A stretch of DNA of 64,000 bases from an uncultured Prevotellaceae bacterium (GTDB lineage: Bacteria; Bacteroidota; Bacteroidia; Bacteroidales; Bacteroidaceae): positions 1 to 64,000 of the forward strand of contig CACYQZ010000006.1 in the NCBI GenBank assembly GCA_902776665.1. The letters run 5' to 3'. Below, one piece after another: positions 1 to 8,089 of the stretch. Every line of letters starts with the position of its first letter. Within the stretch, counting starts at the first letter, position 1. The notes under the pieces are model-generated. The model saw only the letters and a program-made list of their open reading frames with translations. It was not told where the DNA came from and did no database searches. The translations under genes and the position numbers were made by a program.

Positions 1-155
1 AACCAAATTCTCTGAAGCCCAAAGGGTTGAAAATTTTTCGGTCTTCCCTTGCATTTACATTCCTTCTCCTTGCCTGCTCCGTATTGCAGCGTAAAAATTA
101 CAAAGAGCGCCTCGGCGCAAAACATCTAAGTCAAACAATTTAAAAATTAAAAGTT

Positions 156-389
156 ATGGTACACACAGTTCAAACATCAATGTTCACACACGGCAGGTTG
201 TATAACAAGCGTTACTATCCTGGCAATTTCTATCAGGTCATCGTCAATACGGAAGAAGGCGAATCCTATGAGTACGAAGTCGAAGCGGACACATTCGCCG
301 AAGCCACGAAAATCGCAGAAAATTTAGCCTATGAAGTGTTGGCAGACATTACCTATATCGAGGTGTATAATGAAGCAAATTTCCAATAA
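156..389 (+). CDS. small prophage protein, unknown
   Basis: A 77-residue acidic protein with many Glu, Ala and Tyr residues. It has no signal peptide, membrane segment or motif that I recognise. The ATG follows an A/T-rich leader (AAAATTAAAAGTT), the usual translation start context in Bacteroidota. The next gene starts 32 bases downstream, and both end before the terminator at 772-806, so they look like the end of an operon that enters from the left of the window. Bases 1-155 show no gene. The phage origin is inferred only from its neighbours. Confidence 0.6.
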   Translation: MVHTVQTSMFTHGRLYNKRYYPGNFYQVIVNTEEGESYEYEVEADTFAEATKIAENLAYEVLADITYIEVYNEANFQ

Positions 390-421
390 AATCAATGTTT
401 AACATCTAAAAATTCAAAATC

Positions 422-787
422 ATGGAAGCAAAAGTTATTATCGTATCAAGCGTGAAGTCTAACAAGAGTGATAACAAAGTTTGGGCAGTAGCCATCACGG
501 GTGAGCAGCAGCCACAGGCACATTGCAAGAGTGCATACAAGGCGATGCGCTTTGCCTTCCTGCTGAAGAAGCGGACGGGATTGAACATCTCCGAGAATTG
601 TCTGGCAAGGCTCTCGCAAAGCATCAAAGAGGCGAAGCCCGCAAAAGCGGACGCACTGCAAGAAATCGTCAAAGATTTCGCTGAAAGCCACAGCGTCGAC
701 AACATTCTGGCGAAGCCCGAAGAGCCGAAGAAAAAGGCGCGGAAGCCGCGAACAAAAAAATCCGCTGAAGTGATAGCCCTCAATTAA
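422..787 (+). CDS. small basic-tailed prophage protein, unknown
   Basis: 121 residues. The first 90 are unremarkable and mostly helical in character. The C-terminal 30 are very basic and Pro/Ala-rich (EEPKKKARKPRTKK), like the tails of histone-like or HU-like nucleic-acid-binding proteins, so a DNA- or RNA-binding role is possible but unproven. The stop codon lies inside the loop and descending arm of a strong terminator hairpin, so this is the last gene of its transcription unit. The family is not recognised. Confidence 0.65.
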   Translation: MEAKVIIVSSVKSNKSDNKVWAVAITGEQQPQAHCKSAYKAMRFAFLLKKRTGLNISENCLARLSQSIKEAKPAKADALQEIVKDFAESHSVDNILAKPEEPKKKARKPRTKKSAEVIALN

Positions 788-806
788 GGGCTATCTCTTT
801 TTTTTT
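772..806 (+). terminator. rho-independent terminator
   Basis: GATAGCCCT (772-780) and AGGGCTATC (787-795) form a perfect 9-bp stem with a 6-base loop. The stem is followed by CTC and a run of T. It overlaps the stop codon of the 422-787 gene and separates it from the promoter at 834. Confidence 0.9.
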
Positions 807-833
807 GTCTTTTCCCACCCACCACCCAAGATG

Positions 834-841
834 TACCTTTG
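834..841 (+). promoter_or_regulatory. Bacteroidota -7 promoter element
   Basis: TACCTTTG followed by CA, the commonest -7 form in this window, lies 28 bases before the ATG at 870 and just after a terminator. No well-spaced -33 TTTG is visible; the T-rich run at 796-807 is 26 bases upstream. The element argues that the upstream in-frame ATG at 831, which overlaps it, is not the real start. Confidence 0.6.
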
Positions 842-869
842 CACTGAATCACCAACAATCAGTACAAAT

Positions 870-1943
870 ATGGCCATCTCTGTCAGAACGGTTTTTAGTC
901 AGATCTATCTCTCTGCGATGTTGCCCGATACGGTAACATTCTACACGCAGGATGACACCGCATCGGCGAACGTCACGCTATATGTCAATAGCGCACCTAT
1001 CTTCAGAACCACCCTCTATCCCTACGAGCGAGTGATGAACCTGAAGGATATTCGTTCCATCATCGAAGGGCAACTCCATAAAGACAACATCGCCAGTGCG
1101 GAATGTTACATCGCCATCTACGACCAATTTTCCCATGCCAACACGCAGACGTTCTATGTCATCGCATCGGACTACGCGATTCCAAGCCCTGCCCATTTCC
1201 TCTCTACACACTTCCTGACCACCCGCAACTCCTTCCGAATCCACCGAAAAGGCAAGCAAAACCTGTCATGGTTTGTGCCTTCTTATGCGAGGGTGTCCTA
1301 TTATACCGAAGCACTTATCTTGCCCGATGGACAGGTCTCGCCGGTGTTGCTCAGACGCGACGAAGGCACCACGCCGAACTATATGGGGGCGGTCTATCGA
1401 GAGGAAATTTCCGTGCAGACCGTCGCCGAACAGTTTGAACGAGCCTTCCCGAATAGCCGGGGAAAACTCTTATCGTTCACCGTTCATCGGGGAAATCGGG
1501 CAATGACGTTCTACGTCACGGATGAAAAGCCGGATTTCCACCTCGCATTTTACAACACGTTCAATGTCACGGAATACGCTGAGTTCTACGCCACTACGAC
1601 ACAGAAACAAAAGGTGCAGCGAAGCGAGGCGCTTTGCAACAATATCCGCACCCAATATGACCAGTTCACAGAACACTCCTTCGACGTCGAGACGGCTGCC
1701 GTGCCATACGAGGAAGCCCTGTGGATAAATCAAATCTTTTCCAGTCGCTTCGTGTCGATACCCATATACCTCGATACCTATGTGGAAATTCTCATTACGG
1801 AAAGCACGTCGGAAATCAGCGACAGCGACAAAGAACAAAACCGACTGAAATTCTCCTATAAATACGCGAAAAACGTATTGCACAAATACGTCAATTTCGC
1901 ACCATCTTACTTCACGGAGGAATTCAGCAAACAATTCATGTAG
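870..1943 (+). CDS. prophage structural protein, unknown
   Basis: 357 residues from the ATG at 870. An earlier in-frame ATG at 831 lies on the -7 promoter element and would add a low-complexity leader, so I reject it. The sequence is rich in beta-prone, aromatic and Thr residues (for example FYTQDDTASANVTLYVNS) and lacks membrane segments, as expected of a virion protein. It starts a long rightward series of closely packed late genes and is followed after 2 bases by the next one. I cannot assign it to capsid, fibre or baseplate; a virion role is inference from position. Confidence 0.6.
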   Translation: MAISVRTVFSQIYLSAMLPDTVTFYTQDDTASANVTLYVNSAPIFRTTLYPYERVMNLKDIRSIIEGQLHKDNIASAECYIAIYDQFSHANTQTFYVIASDYAIPSPAHFLSTHFLTTRNSFRIHRKGKQNLSWFVPSYARVSYYTEALILPDGQVSPVLLRRDEGTTPNYMGAVYREEISVQTVAEQFERAFPNSRGKLLSFTVHRGNRAMTFYVTDEKPDFHLAFYNTFNVTEYAEFYATTTQKQKVQRSEALCNNIRTQYDQFTEHSFDVETAAVPYEEALWINQIFSSRFVSIPIYLDTYVEILITESTSEISDSDKEQNRLKFSYKYAKNVLHKYVNFAPSYFTEEFSKQFM

Positions 1944-1945
1944 CC

Positions 1946-2176
1946 ATGCAGAACATTCACATTTCGAACGCAAGGAAAATCCTCAACCGCCCCGAACCCA
2001 TCGACATTCGACTCTGGACCCGAAGCGGTGAGATTCAAGAGTGGAAACGATGCATCAGCATCAAGTACGAACACTACAAAGGAATACGCAAAATGAAACT
2101 GCTCGACAGCCGACAAATCAGACAGTGCCGAGAGTGCTGCATCTTTGAAATCAATGGAATAGAAGTATATCTGTAA
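1946..2176 (+). CDS. small prophage protein, unknown
   Basis: 76 residues, basic, with two Cys close together (RQCRECC). It sits 2 bases after the previous gene and 11 before the portal-like gene, so it is translated as part of the same late operon. No family is recognised. The two Cys might bind metal, but there is no second pair to complete a zinc site. Confidence 0.6.
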   Translation: MQNIHISNARKILNRPEPIDIRLWTRSGEIQEWKRCISIKYEHYKGIRKMKLLDSRQIRQCRECCIFEINGIEVYL

Positions 2177-2187
2177 AACCCAACAAT

Positions 2188-3516
2188 ATGAAATACGACG
2201 CGCTCAATTTTAATTCTGTGGAAATCATACCCGACCTGAAAGCCAGTGCTGCCTTCACGGTCAATTCTGCCGAAGTGTTCAAAGAACAAGGCGACATAAC
2301 ACCAATCCAAATCGACAAACATACAAAGTTCATGCCTTGGGGGGCTGACAACGAACTGCCATACAAAATTCTCGACTTGATTGAATCGGACGAAACGCTC
2401 TCCACCTGCCAAATGTTCAATGCCGAGGTGTGCTTTGGTTCCGGCTTAGTCTATGACACGACGGAAGCCGATCAGAAAACAAAGGAACGGGTAGCCGAAT
2501 TCTGTATGGAAAACGACCTCGCATATTACTTCCTCGGCGTTTGTCAGGACTTCAAACACTTCGCTTTCTGCGTGTCGGTCATCATCCTCAATGCCGACGG
2601 CTCACAAATCGTGCGACTGCTCAGAAAGGAGGCCTGCTACTGCCGTTTTGCTGAAGCAGACAAATACGGACGCATACCGTACATCCTCTATGCCAACTGG
2701 CGACGCACGGACTACAAAGACAACATCGAGAAAATTGAACTGCTCGATATGCTTTCTCCATGGGCGGACTTACAGGAGAGAATGAAAGACAAAAAATGCA
2801 AGGTACGAAAATTCGCTGTCGTTACACGGGTGCCTACACCGGACAGTACCTATTATCCCATCCCGTACTATGGCTCTCTTTTCAGGGGCAACTGGTATAA
2901 TATCAAACGGCTCATCGGAATGGCGAAAGAGGCGAAACTGAAAAACTCCGCGCCCATCAAGTACCACATCGAAATCGGCAACCGCTTTTGGGATGCCATC
3001 TTCAAAGCGGAAGCCATCACAGACCGAAAGAAACAACAGGAAAGGGTAGTGGAGGAGAAAGAGAAAATTATCAATTTCCTCACAGGTATGGAAAACAGCG
3101 GAAAAGTCCTATTCTCTACGTTCTATATCTCGCCCGATGGAAATGAACAACACGACGTAGTAATCAATAAAGTGGAAACGGACAAAGAGGGCGGCGACTG
3201 GAGTACCGACATCATCGAGGCGGTCAATATGTTCTGCTTCACAATGCGCGTACACTCAAACCTCGTCGGTTCGGTGCCGGGCAAATCGCAAACGAACAAT
3301 TCGGGAAGCGACAAACGGGAACTATACACCATCGCACAAGCACTGCAAAAACCCTACCACGACCTGCTCTTCACCGTGCATCATATCATCATCAGACACA
3401 ACGCATGGAAAGGTGTAAAGCCCGACTGCCCCTTCATCATGCTATCCACTCTCGACGAAAACCGTGACGCTAAACTCGTAACCCCCAACACCCAACAACC
3501 ATCACCCACCACCTAA
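2188..3516 (+). CDS. phage portal-like protein
   Basis: 442 residues. The N-terminal segment reads 'FMPWGADNELPYKILDLIESDETLSTCQMFNAEVCFGSGLVY' in pieces, a layout I associate with Bacteroidales prophage portal proteins: W-G-x-D-N, then a helix and a 'GSGLVY' turn. The C-terminal part has the 'NNSGSDKRELYTIAQAL...HDLLF' segment also seen in such proteins. The length matches small portals (about 430-500 residues). A portal forms the dodecameric DNA channel at the capsid vertex. A terminase should lie upstream, but none is in the window, so the call rests on sequence resemblance from memory. Confidence 0.5.
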   Translation: MKYDALNFNSVEIIPDLKASAAFTVNSAEVFKEQGDITPIQIDKHTKFMPWGADNELPYKILDLIESDETLSTCQMFNAEVCFGSGLVYDTTEADQKTKERVAEFCMENDLAYYFLGVCQDFKHFAFCVSVIILNADGSQIVRLLRKEACYCRFAEADKYGRIPYILYANWRRTDYKDNIEKIELLDMLSPWADLQERMKDKKCKVRKFAVVTRVPTPDSTYYPIPYYGSLFRGNWYNIKRLIGMAKEAKLKNSAPIKYHIEIGNRFWDAIFKAEAITDRKKQQERVVEEKEKIINFLTGMENSGKVLFSTFYISPDGNEQHDVVINKVETDKEGGDWSTDIIEAVNMFCFTMRVHSNLVGSVPGKSQTNNSGSDKRELYTIAQALQKPYHDLLFTVHHIIIRHNAWKGVKPDCPFIMLSTLDENRDAKLVTPNTQQPSPTT

Positions 3517-3528
3517 CACCCACCACCT

Positions 3529-4368
3529 ATGAAACTCTCCCTCACTGAAAAAAAACTACGCCACTACCTACCCAACTTCTTCGTGACCGTAGAAGGCGAA
3601 ACACCATTGTTGGAAAAACTCACGCCATTCATCGAAATGTCGGAAGACTGGATCATCCAAACCTTTACGTCGGAATCGACCTTCAACACCATTCTCGGCT
3701 ATATGGATGCCAATTTGCTGAAACCAATCCTGTATCGCGTAGTGGTGAACAACGCGCTCATGGCGGCTATCCCGACGCTCGACTTGGTGCTGACACCGAA
3801 CGGATTCGGTATCGTCAGCAACCAAAACATCGCACCGGCATCAAAAGAAAGGGTCGATAGACTGCTGGCATCGCTCGAAAAAGAGCGAGACAACGCGATC
3901 GAACAGATGCTGCTGCGGCTGCCCGTCGCCTCGAAATGGCTGAAGTCTGAGCAATGCGCATACTTCACGGCCACGCTCTTTCCAAATCTCTCGCTGTGCA
4001 GAAGACTCGCCATCAGCGAACACCTTTGGGAGCAGTACCAAGCACTGCATCCCAAACTCGTGAAAATCGAATCCGTACTGGCGGAAACGTATTTCTCACA
4101 CGAACAAATGAATCTCTTCCGCGAAAAATCTCTCTATGCACTCACCAACTGCCACCCACTCATGGAGCAGGTCATACGCTCTCTGCAATCGCTCGAACTA
4201 ATGCTCGTGTCGGATATGAATGTCCACACGCAAGCATTCTTCGACCTCGTAAACATCATACGCGAAAACAAAAATGTATTCCCGCAATGGCACGCCTCTA
4301 ACGTCGCACAACTATACATCCCGAAACTTTTTTCTAACAAAAAAACGTCGGGAGGATACTGGTTCTAA
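3529..4368 (+). CDS. DUF6712-like phage protein
   Basis: 279 residues. It resembles the DUF6712 group of Bacteroidota phage proteins: an N-terminal 'LRHYLPN' motif, then 'YRVVVNNALMAAIPTLDLVLTPNGFGIVSNQNIAPASKERVDRLL'. The conserved block 'TPNGFGIVS.Q...PASK.RV' matches that family as I remember it. These genes normally follow portal genes and are thought to have a head-tail joining role. It lies 12 bases after the portal-like gene and 13 before the next, supporting one late operon. The head-completion role is inferred. Confidence 0.5.
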   Translation: MKLSLTEKKLRHYLPNFFVTVEGETPLLEKLTPFIEMSEDWIIQTFTSESTFNTILGYMDANLLKPILYRVVVNNALMAAIPTLDLVLTPNGFGIVSNQNIAPASKERVDRLLASLEKERDNAIEQMLLRLPVASKWLKSEQCAYFTATLFPNLSLCRRLAISEHLWEQYQALHPKLVKIESVLAETYFSHEQMNLFREKSLYALTNCHPLMEQVIRSLQSLELMLVSDMNVHTQAFFDLVNIIRENKNVFPQWHASNVAQLYIPKLFSNKKTSGGYWF

Positions 4369-4381
4369 AAAATTCTTTCTT

Positions 4382-5119
4382 ATGATAGTCAATTTGAATG
4401 TGCCCACAACGTGGGAAAATCTATCCGACAAACAACTGCTCATGGTCTATCGACTATTCGCACGTGATTTGTCGGCATCGGAAGTCAAGACCATTTGCCT
4501 GCTCAAATGGACTGGACTTCACATCATCGGCGAACAGTCGAAACAGCAGTACCTCGTAAAAAAAGGAAGAAATAAATTCCTCCTTTCAACGAAGCAAATC
4601 CAGCAGGCTACTACTGCATTGGATTTCCTTGACGATGTACCCGCTGTGCCTGTTCGCCTCAAAAAAATCGGCAGACACCGCCCACTGTCTGCCGACTTCG
4701 AGAAAGTGCCATTTGAAAAATACCTCTTCCTCGAAAACCTTTTTCAAGGCTACCTCAATACACAGCAAGAGGAATTGCTCACACAGATGGGGCAAATCCT
4801 ATACGACAGCGACCAACTGAAGCCGGACGCTGCCGAAAGAATTTGCATCTTCTACTGGTTCGCAGCACTCAAAAGGTATCTCGCAAGCCTTTTCCCGAAT
4901 TTTCTCACGACATCGACGGCAACAAGCGGCAACCAAATGGGTGCCGACTTGTTCACAGTCCTACGCGATGCCACAAACGCGCAAATACGCGCACTCACTG
5001 GTGGCGACATCACAAAGGAAGCCACCATCAGACAGATGGACACCCACCGAGCACTTACAGAACTCGATGCCAAAGCACGAGAAGCAGAGGAATATCGGAA
5101 AAGTTTAAAAAGAATGTAA
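4382..5119 (+). CDS. prophage protein, unknown
   Basis: 245 residues from the ATG at 4382; the reading frame is open from 4274, but that part overlaps the previous gene. The protein starts 'MIVNLNVPTTWENLSDKQLLMVYRLFA' and has a C-terminal helical, charged tail. No signal peptide or membrane segment is present. Similar-sized proteins with a 'W..L...QL..V..L' start are common in Bacteroidales prophages, but I know of no function. It ends the first late operon, since a terminator hairpin follows at 5253-5287. Confidence 0.55.
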   Translation: MIVNLNVPTTWENLSDKQLLMVYRLFARDLSASEVKTICLLKWTGLHIIGEQSKQQYLVKKGRNKFLLSTKQIQQATTALDFLDDVPAVPVRLKKIGRHRPLSADFEKVPFEKYLFLENLFQGYLNTQQEELLTQMGQILYDSDQLKPDAAERICIFYWFAALKRYLASLFPNFLTTSTATSGNQMGADLFTVLRDATNAQIRALTGGDITKEATIRQMDTHRALTELDAKAREAEEYRKSLKRM

Positions 5120-5252
5120 TCACACTCCATACTTCCACGAAAGTGAAGTACAAATAAGAAAGCCTAGAGTATTGGAGTAGGTTAATACTACAAAACGCAG
5201 ACTACATGCAGAGAGAGGTACATTTTATAATAGATGGGAACTTATATAAATG

Positions 5253-5287
5253 CAGAAACCGGACATAAGTCCGGAATCTGTTTTTTT
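5253..5287 (+). terminator. nested hairpin plus T-run
   Basis: CAGA-AA-CCGGAC (loop ATAA) GTCCGG-AA-TCTG forms a two-tier stem. It is followed directly by seven T residues (5281-5287), a good rho-independent terminator for the 870-5119 operon. The same hairpin would also lie in the leftward transcript that starts near 5326. Confidence 0.75.
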
Positions 5288-5332
5288 CCCCAACTTCGCG
5301 GGCTGGTTTCAGTGGTTACATCTCCCACGCTG

Positions 5333-5363
5333 CAAAGGTACAACAAAAATTTGAACCACCAAA
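5333..5363 (-). promoter_or_regulatory. leftward -33/-7 promoter
   Basis: Read on the minus strand this is TTTG (5360-5363), 19 bases, then TACCTTTG (5333-5340), an exact match in sequence and spacing to the Bacteroidota vegetative promoter. It points left, against the phage late genes, with transcription expected to start near 5326. No protein is encoded leftward, so it should make an RNA from the 5120-5326 gap, possibly running antisense into the 4382-5119 gene. Confidence 0.65.
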
Positions 5364-5388
5364 ATATTTCAAGAAAAAATCAAAAATT

Positions 5389-5880
5389 ATGACAAACTTC
5401 AACTGGAACGCAACGGCCTTCTTCAAAGACCTAACCAACAAAAACAAACTCGCTATAAATGGCGAATTTGTTTTCTGCCGAGTCAGCGGACTCGAAGGCT
5501 TCGAAGAAGCACTCGAAAAAATGCAGACGAAAAAAGCCTTCGTCTGCGTGTCCGATATATCACAAGGATATACCGAACTCAATAACACACCGCACACAAG
5601 ACGAGTAAAAACAATTTTCCTCGCCATGCGTCACGCTCTAAACGACTTTGACGCAAGAGACCGCTATATGGATACCATGCGCGAACTCTTCCGTCAATTC
5701 ATGTCAGTGCTCATTCTGGAGCAGACGCGCCTGAAAGAGCATTGCATCTTCATCGACCCTCGAATTTCTTTTCAAGAAATCGACCGATTCTTCTTCTCTG
5801 GATGCGCCTGCGCATACTTCCAAATCGCCGTCGATACCTACACCGATTTGCAATTCAATACCAAAGAATGGAACAAATAA
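5389..5880 (+). CDS. prophage protein, unknown
   Basis: 163 residues, mixed alpha/beta, no membrane segment. Its size and place, between the portal-like region and a gp10-like protein, match a head-closure or neck protein. The family is not recognised. It overlaps the next gene by 13 bases, so the two are probably translationally coupled. It follows a terminator; I find no convincing rightward promoter in the 269-base gap before it. Confidence 0.55.
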   Translation: MTNFNWNATAFFKDLTNKNKLAINGEFVFCRVSGLEGFEEALEKMQTKKAFVCVSDISQGYTELNNTPHTRRVKTIFLAMRHALNDFDARDRYMDTMRELFRQFMSVLILEQTRLKEHCIFIDPRISFQEIDRFFFSGCACAYFQIAVDTYTDLQFNTKEWNK

Positions 5881-6290
5881 GACACGCACAGGCGGAAAGG
5901 GAAAAGTATATCCTGGCATTCAACGATACCATGCTGAAAATATGGCGTGAACAAATCACGCTGCTCGACGTCATCGACACGGGCAGATTACTCAAATCTC
6001 CCAAGTCGATTGCCGTCAGGACGGATGGACGATTCATCGAAGCCACGCTGTCGCAAGGCTTCCTCGAATACGGACTGTGGCAGGACTTCGGCACGGGAAA
6101 GGAAGTGCCAAGAGGAAACACAGGTGACATCGGAAGAGAGAAAAAACGCATCGCGAAACGATGGTTCAGCCGAAAATACTACGCATCCGTGATGAATATC
6201 CGCGACTTCATGGCGGAATCCATCGGACACGAATTCGTTGGAATCGTCGCGAACGCCATCGATGACCACTACCGGCGATACAACCACTAA
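5868..6290 (+). CDS. HK97 gp10-like tail completion protein
   Basis: 140 residues from the ATG at 5868. The frame is open further upstream, but that part lies inside the 5389-5880 gene. Features that recall HK97 gp10 / tail-terminator proteins are the 'DTGRLLKSPKSIAVRTDG' segment, then 'YGLWQDFGTGKEVPRGN' with a conserved aromatic-x-x-x-G-T-G loop, then a basic region and a C-terminal helix ('FGTG' near residue 73). Such proteins sit at the head-tail junction. The late-gene context fits. The assignment is from motif resemblance. Confidence 0.5.
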   Translation: MEQIRHAQAEREKYILAFNDTMLKIWREQITLLDVIDTGRLLKSPKSIAVRTDGRFIEATLSQGFLEYGLWQDFGTGKEVPRGNTGDIGREKKRIAKRWFSRKYYASVMNIRDFMAESIGHEFVGIVANAIDDHYRRYNH

Positions 6291-6322
6291 GGGCTGTCTT
6301 TTCTAACGCGCCAACACCTTAA

Positions 6323-6330
6323 TATCTTTG
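6323..6330 (+). promoter_or_regulatory. -7 promoter element
   Basis: TATCTTTG followed by CA lies 26 bases before the ATG at 6357, in the 66-base gap between late genes. The -33 box is weak (a T-run near 6299). It suggests the 6357-7274 gene can be transcribed separately. Confidence 0.45.
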
Positions 6331-6356
6331 CAATAAATAGTCAAATAGTCAAATAA

Positions 6357-7274
6357 ATGGATATTTCAACTCTTACCTCACTCATTTCTGCCTTCCGAGC
6401 CGAAACACGAGAAGACAGCATCACACCCGAATCTCTGGGAGCACTGCTACAGAGAATCGTCAATGAGTTCGCTTCCTCCGCAAACAGCGGACAGTCGCAA
6501 TCATCGTCGGACTGGACTTGGTGCAAAAACCAAATCCAACAAATCAATGGACAAATCAACACTCTACAAACTAACTTGACGGCCACCACGCAAACAGCAC
6601 ACCGAGCAAACACGTTGGCGTTGGACGCGGGAAACAATGTGCAAACACTCGATGGGAAAGTCAAGCAACTCGAAGCGAGGCTGAACAGCATCGGCTCCTC
6701 GACGGGAGGAAACAACGGCAGCACACCCACCATCACCATCGAACATAAAAACTTCATCGCACTACAGGCGATTGAGGGGTCTTTGTTCGTCAGGGGAAAC
6801 CTCGCATACCTGCGAGAGCAAGGTCTTGTGCCATACATCTTCCGCTACACCGTCAAAGAACATCGAGTCAATGGACCCGATGGAACACGAATCAAAGGAC
6901 CGAAAAAAACAGGGTGGCACGTTTTCTACGGAACGTCGAAAATCCTTACGGATACGACGGGATTGGTGCAAATTCTTAGCGAAAGAGAAGGCACGAAGGG
7001 ACAATACTTTTCAGACCCGGAATTCCTTTTTGAAGCACCCACCTTCCACGAAGATGGCTACGGCAACGTGGCAAGAATCACCGTGCCCTATGGAAAATAC
7101 AATTACGACGTACACTATAAAAGCAAAAGATTCCGATTCGCCATCGCATACGGACTGCCGGCAGCGGAAGGAAATTTCTCAATGCATCTCTTAAGGACAA
7201 ACCTCGCTTCCATCAAAGTGAAAGTCTATCAAGAAAGCACAACGGATCAGGTAAAATACAAATGGAGCAGATAA
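6357..7274 (+). CDS. coiled-coil prophage structural protein
   Basis: 305 residues. Residues 1-40 are helical and match a start ('STLTSLISAFRAETREDSITPESLGALLQRI') that I have seen in several Bacteroidales prophage proteins. Residues 55-105 form a likely coiled coil (QIQQINGQINTLQTNL...GKVKQLEARL), followed by a Gly/Ser/Asn linker and a C-terminal beta-rich domain. This is the layout of a trimeric fibre or tail accessory protein, though no receptor-binding family is recognised. It sits just before the lysis cassette. Confidence 0.5.
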   Translation: MDISTLTSLISAFRAETREDSITPESLGALLQRIVNEFASSANSGQSQSSSDWTWCKNQIQQINGQINTLQTNLTATTQTAHRANTLALDAGNNVQTLDGKVKQLEARLNSIGSSTGGNNGSTPTITIEHKNFIALQAIEGSLFVRGNLAYLREQGLVPYIFRYTVKEHRVNGPDGTRIKGPKKTGWHVFYGTSKILTDTTGLVQILSEREGTKGQYFSDPEFLFEAPTFHEDGYGNVARITVPYGKYNYDVHYKSKRFRFAIAYGLPAAEGNFSMHLLRTNLASIKVKVYQESTTDQVKYKWSR

Positions 7275-7280
7275 AAAGGT

Positions 7281-7302
7281 AGGTTGGCTAAATAGCCAAC
7301 CT
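7281..7302 (-). terminator. hairpin ending a leftward RNA
   Basis: AGGTTGGCT (7281-7289) and AGCCAACCT (7294-7302) form a perfect 9-bp stem with loop AAAT. Read leftward it is followed by ACCTTTTTA, so it could terminate the leftward transcript that starts near 7362. Rightward there is no T-run, so it is a poor terminator for the 6357-7274 gene. Confidence 0.55.
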
Positions 7303-7362
7303 TGTCTAGTCAGGATCGCAAAAGCCATCCGATGGGGATATCAGTTGGCGAAGCCAACCATA
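7281..7362 (-). ncRNA. candidate leftward phage small RNA
   Basis: About 80 bases between an exact leftward promoter (7369-7399) and a leftward terminator hairpin (7281-7302). Three stems are visible: GTTGGC/GCCAAC with a 3-base loop (7344-7358), a short CCAT/ATGG stem (about 7325-7334), and the 9-bp terminator. No open reading frame of useful length runs leftward. The RNA would be divergent from, and directly upstream of, the holin-like gene. Its existence is inferred from signals only. Confidence 0.45.
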
Positions 7363-7368
7363 ACGATG

Positions 7369-7399
7369 CAAAGGTACTAACTGAATTACAAAATACAAA
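7369..7399 (-). promoter_or_regulatory. leftward -33/-7 promoter
   Basis: On the minus strand: TTTG (7396-7399), 19 bases, TACCTTTG (7369-7376). Sequence and spacing match consensus. It lies 10 bases upstream of the holin-like gene on the opposite strand. Its spacing is identical to that of the leftward promoter at 5333-5363. Confidence 0.65.
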
Positions 7400-7408
7400 A
7401 GACAAAAA

Positions 7409-7678
7409 ATGACAACAAACAGCAAAGAGTGGTTGCAATACATGACCGCTGTTCTTATGGTAGTTTCTGGCGTCGTGCTGACTTTCATATCCTTCTTTAC
7501 AAAGGATGAAGTCACAGACGGAGTGTTATGGTACATGGCACAAGCCCTGACCTTCACAGGTGCGGTATTCGGAGAAAACATCTATTTCCGAACGAAAATA
7601 GGGGAGTCCGAATCACGCATCAAAAAGTATTTCGACGAACAACTACAACAGGCAAACGCAAATGAGAACAATCAGTAA
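7409..7678 (+). CDS. holin-like membrane protein
   Basis: 89 residues with two predicted membrane segments (about residues 8-29, MTAVLMVVSGVVLTFISFF, and 36-58, WYMAQALTFTGAVFG) and a charged, Gln/Asn-rich C-terminus. Small two-helix proteins placed directly before an endolysin are typically holins, which open the inner membrane to release the endolysin. The stop overlaps the amidase start by 17 bases, implying coupled translation. The endolysin has no signal peptide, so a holin is needed. The role is inferred from size, topology and position. Confidence 0.6.
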   Translation: MTTNSKEWLQYMTAVLMVVSGVVLTFISFFTKDEVTDGVLWYMAQALTFTGAVFGENIYFRTKIGESESRIKKYFDEQLQQANANENNQ

Positions 7679-8075
7679 ATTCATCATACACTGTAGCGCA
7701 ACCCCAGAGGGGAGCGACTACACCGTATCTCAAATACGCCAATGGCACTTGAAGCAAAACTTCAAAGACATCGGCTATCACTACGTCATCTATCGCAACG
7801 GCAGCATACACGCCGGGCGACCAGTCGCACAAGCAGGAGCACACTGCCGAGGACATAACGCCAACAGTATCGGTATCTGCTACATCGGAGGACTCGCCAA
7901 AAATGGCAAGACCCCGAAAGATACACGAACTGAGGCGCAAAAGGTAGCAATAGAGCAACTCCTGAAGGAACTGCACAATCGCTACCCAAATGCCACCGTT
8001 CACGGACATCGAGAATTTGCAGCAAAAGACTGCCCATCCTTCGATGCCAAGAACGAATACAAAAATTTATTCTGA
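7662..8075 (+). CDS. endolysin, N-acetylmuramoyl-L-alanine amidase
   Basis: 137 residues, the size of a single Amidase_2 / T7-lysozyme-type domain. The zinc ligands are visible: His in 'FIIHCSAT' near the N-terminus, His in 'VHGHREF' and Cys in 'KDCPSFD' near the C-terminus. The 'DIGYHYVIYRNG' and 'HCRGHNANSIGICYIGG' blocks are typical. It cleaves the amide bond between N-acetylmuramic acid and L-Ala in peptidoglycan. No signal peptide is present, consistent with holin-dependent release. It is the middle gene of a three-gene lysis cassette. Confidence 0.92.
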   Translation: MRTISKFIIHCSATPEGSDYTVSQIRQWHLKQNFKDIGYHYVIYRNGSIHAGRPVAQAGAHCRGHNANSIGICYIGGLAKNGKTPKDTRTEAQKVAIEQLLKELHNRYPNATVHGHREFAAKDCPSFDAKNEYKNLF

Positions 8076-8089
8076 TAAATCTTCCGAAA

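Noticed and set aside
1..155. Gene fragment at the left window edge
   Set aside because: No frame with coding character; nothing supportable seen.
831..869. Upstream start for the 870-1943 gene
   Set aside because: The ATG at 831 overlaps the -7 promoter element, so it would lie outside the transcript.
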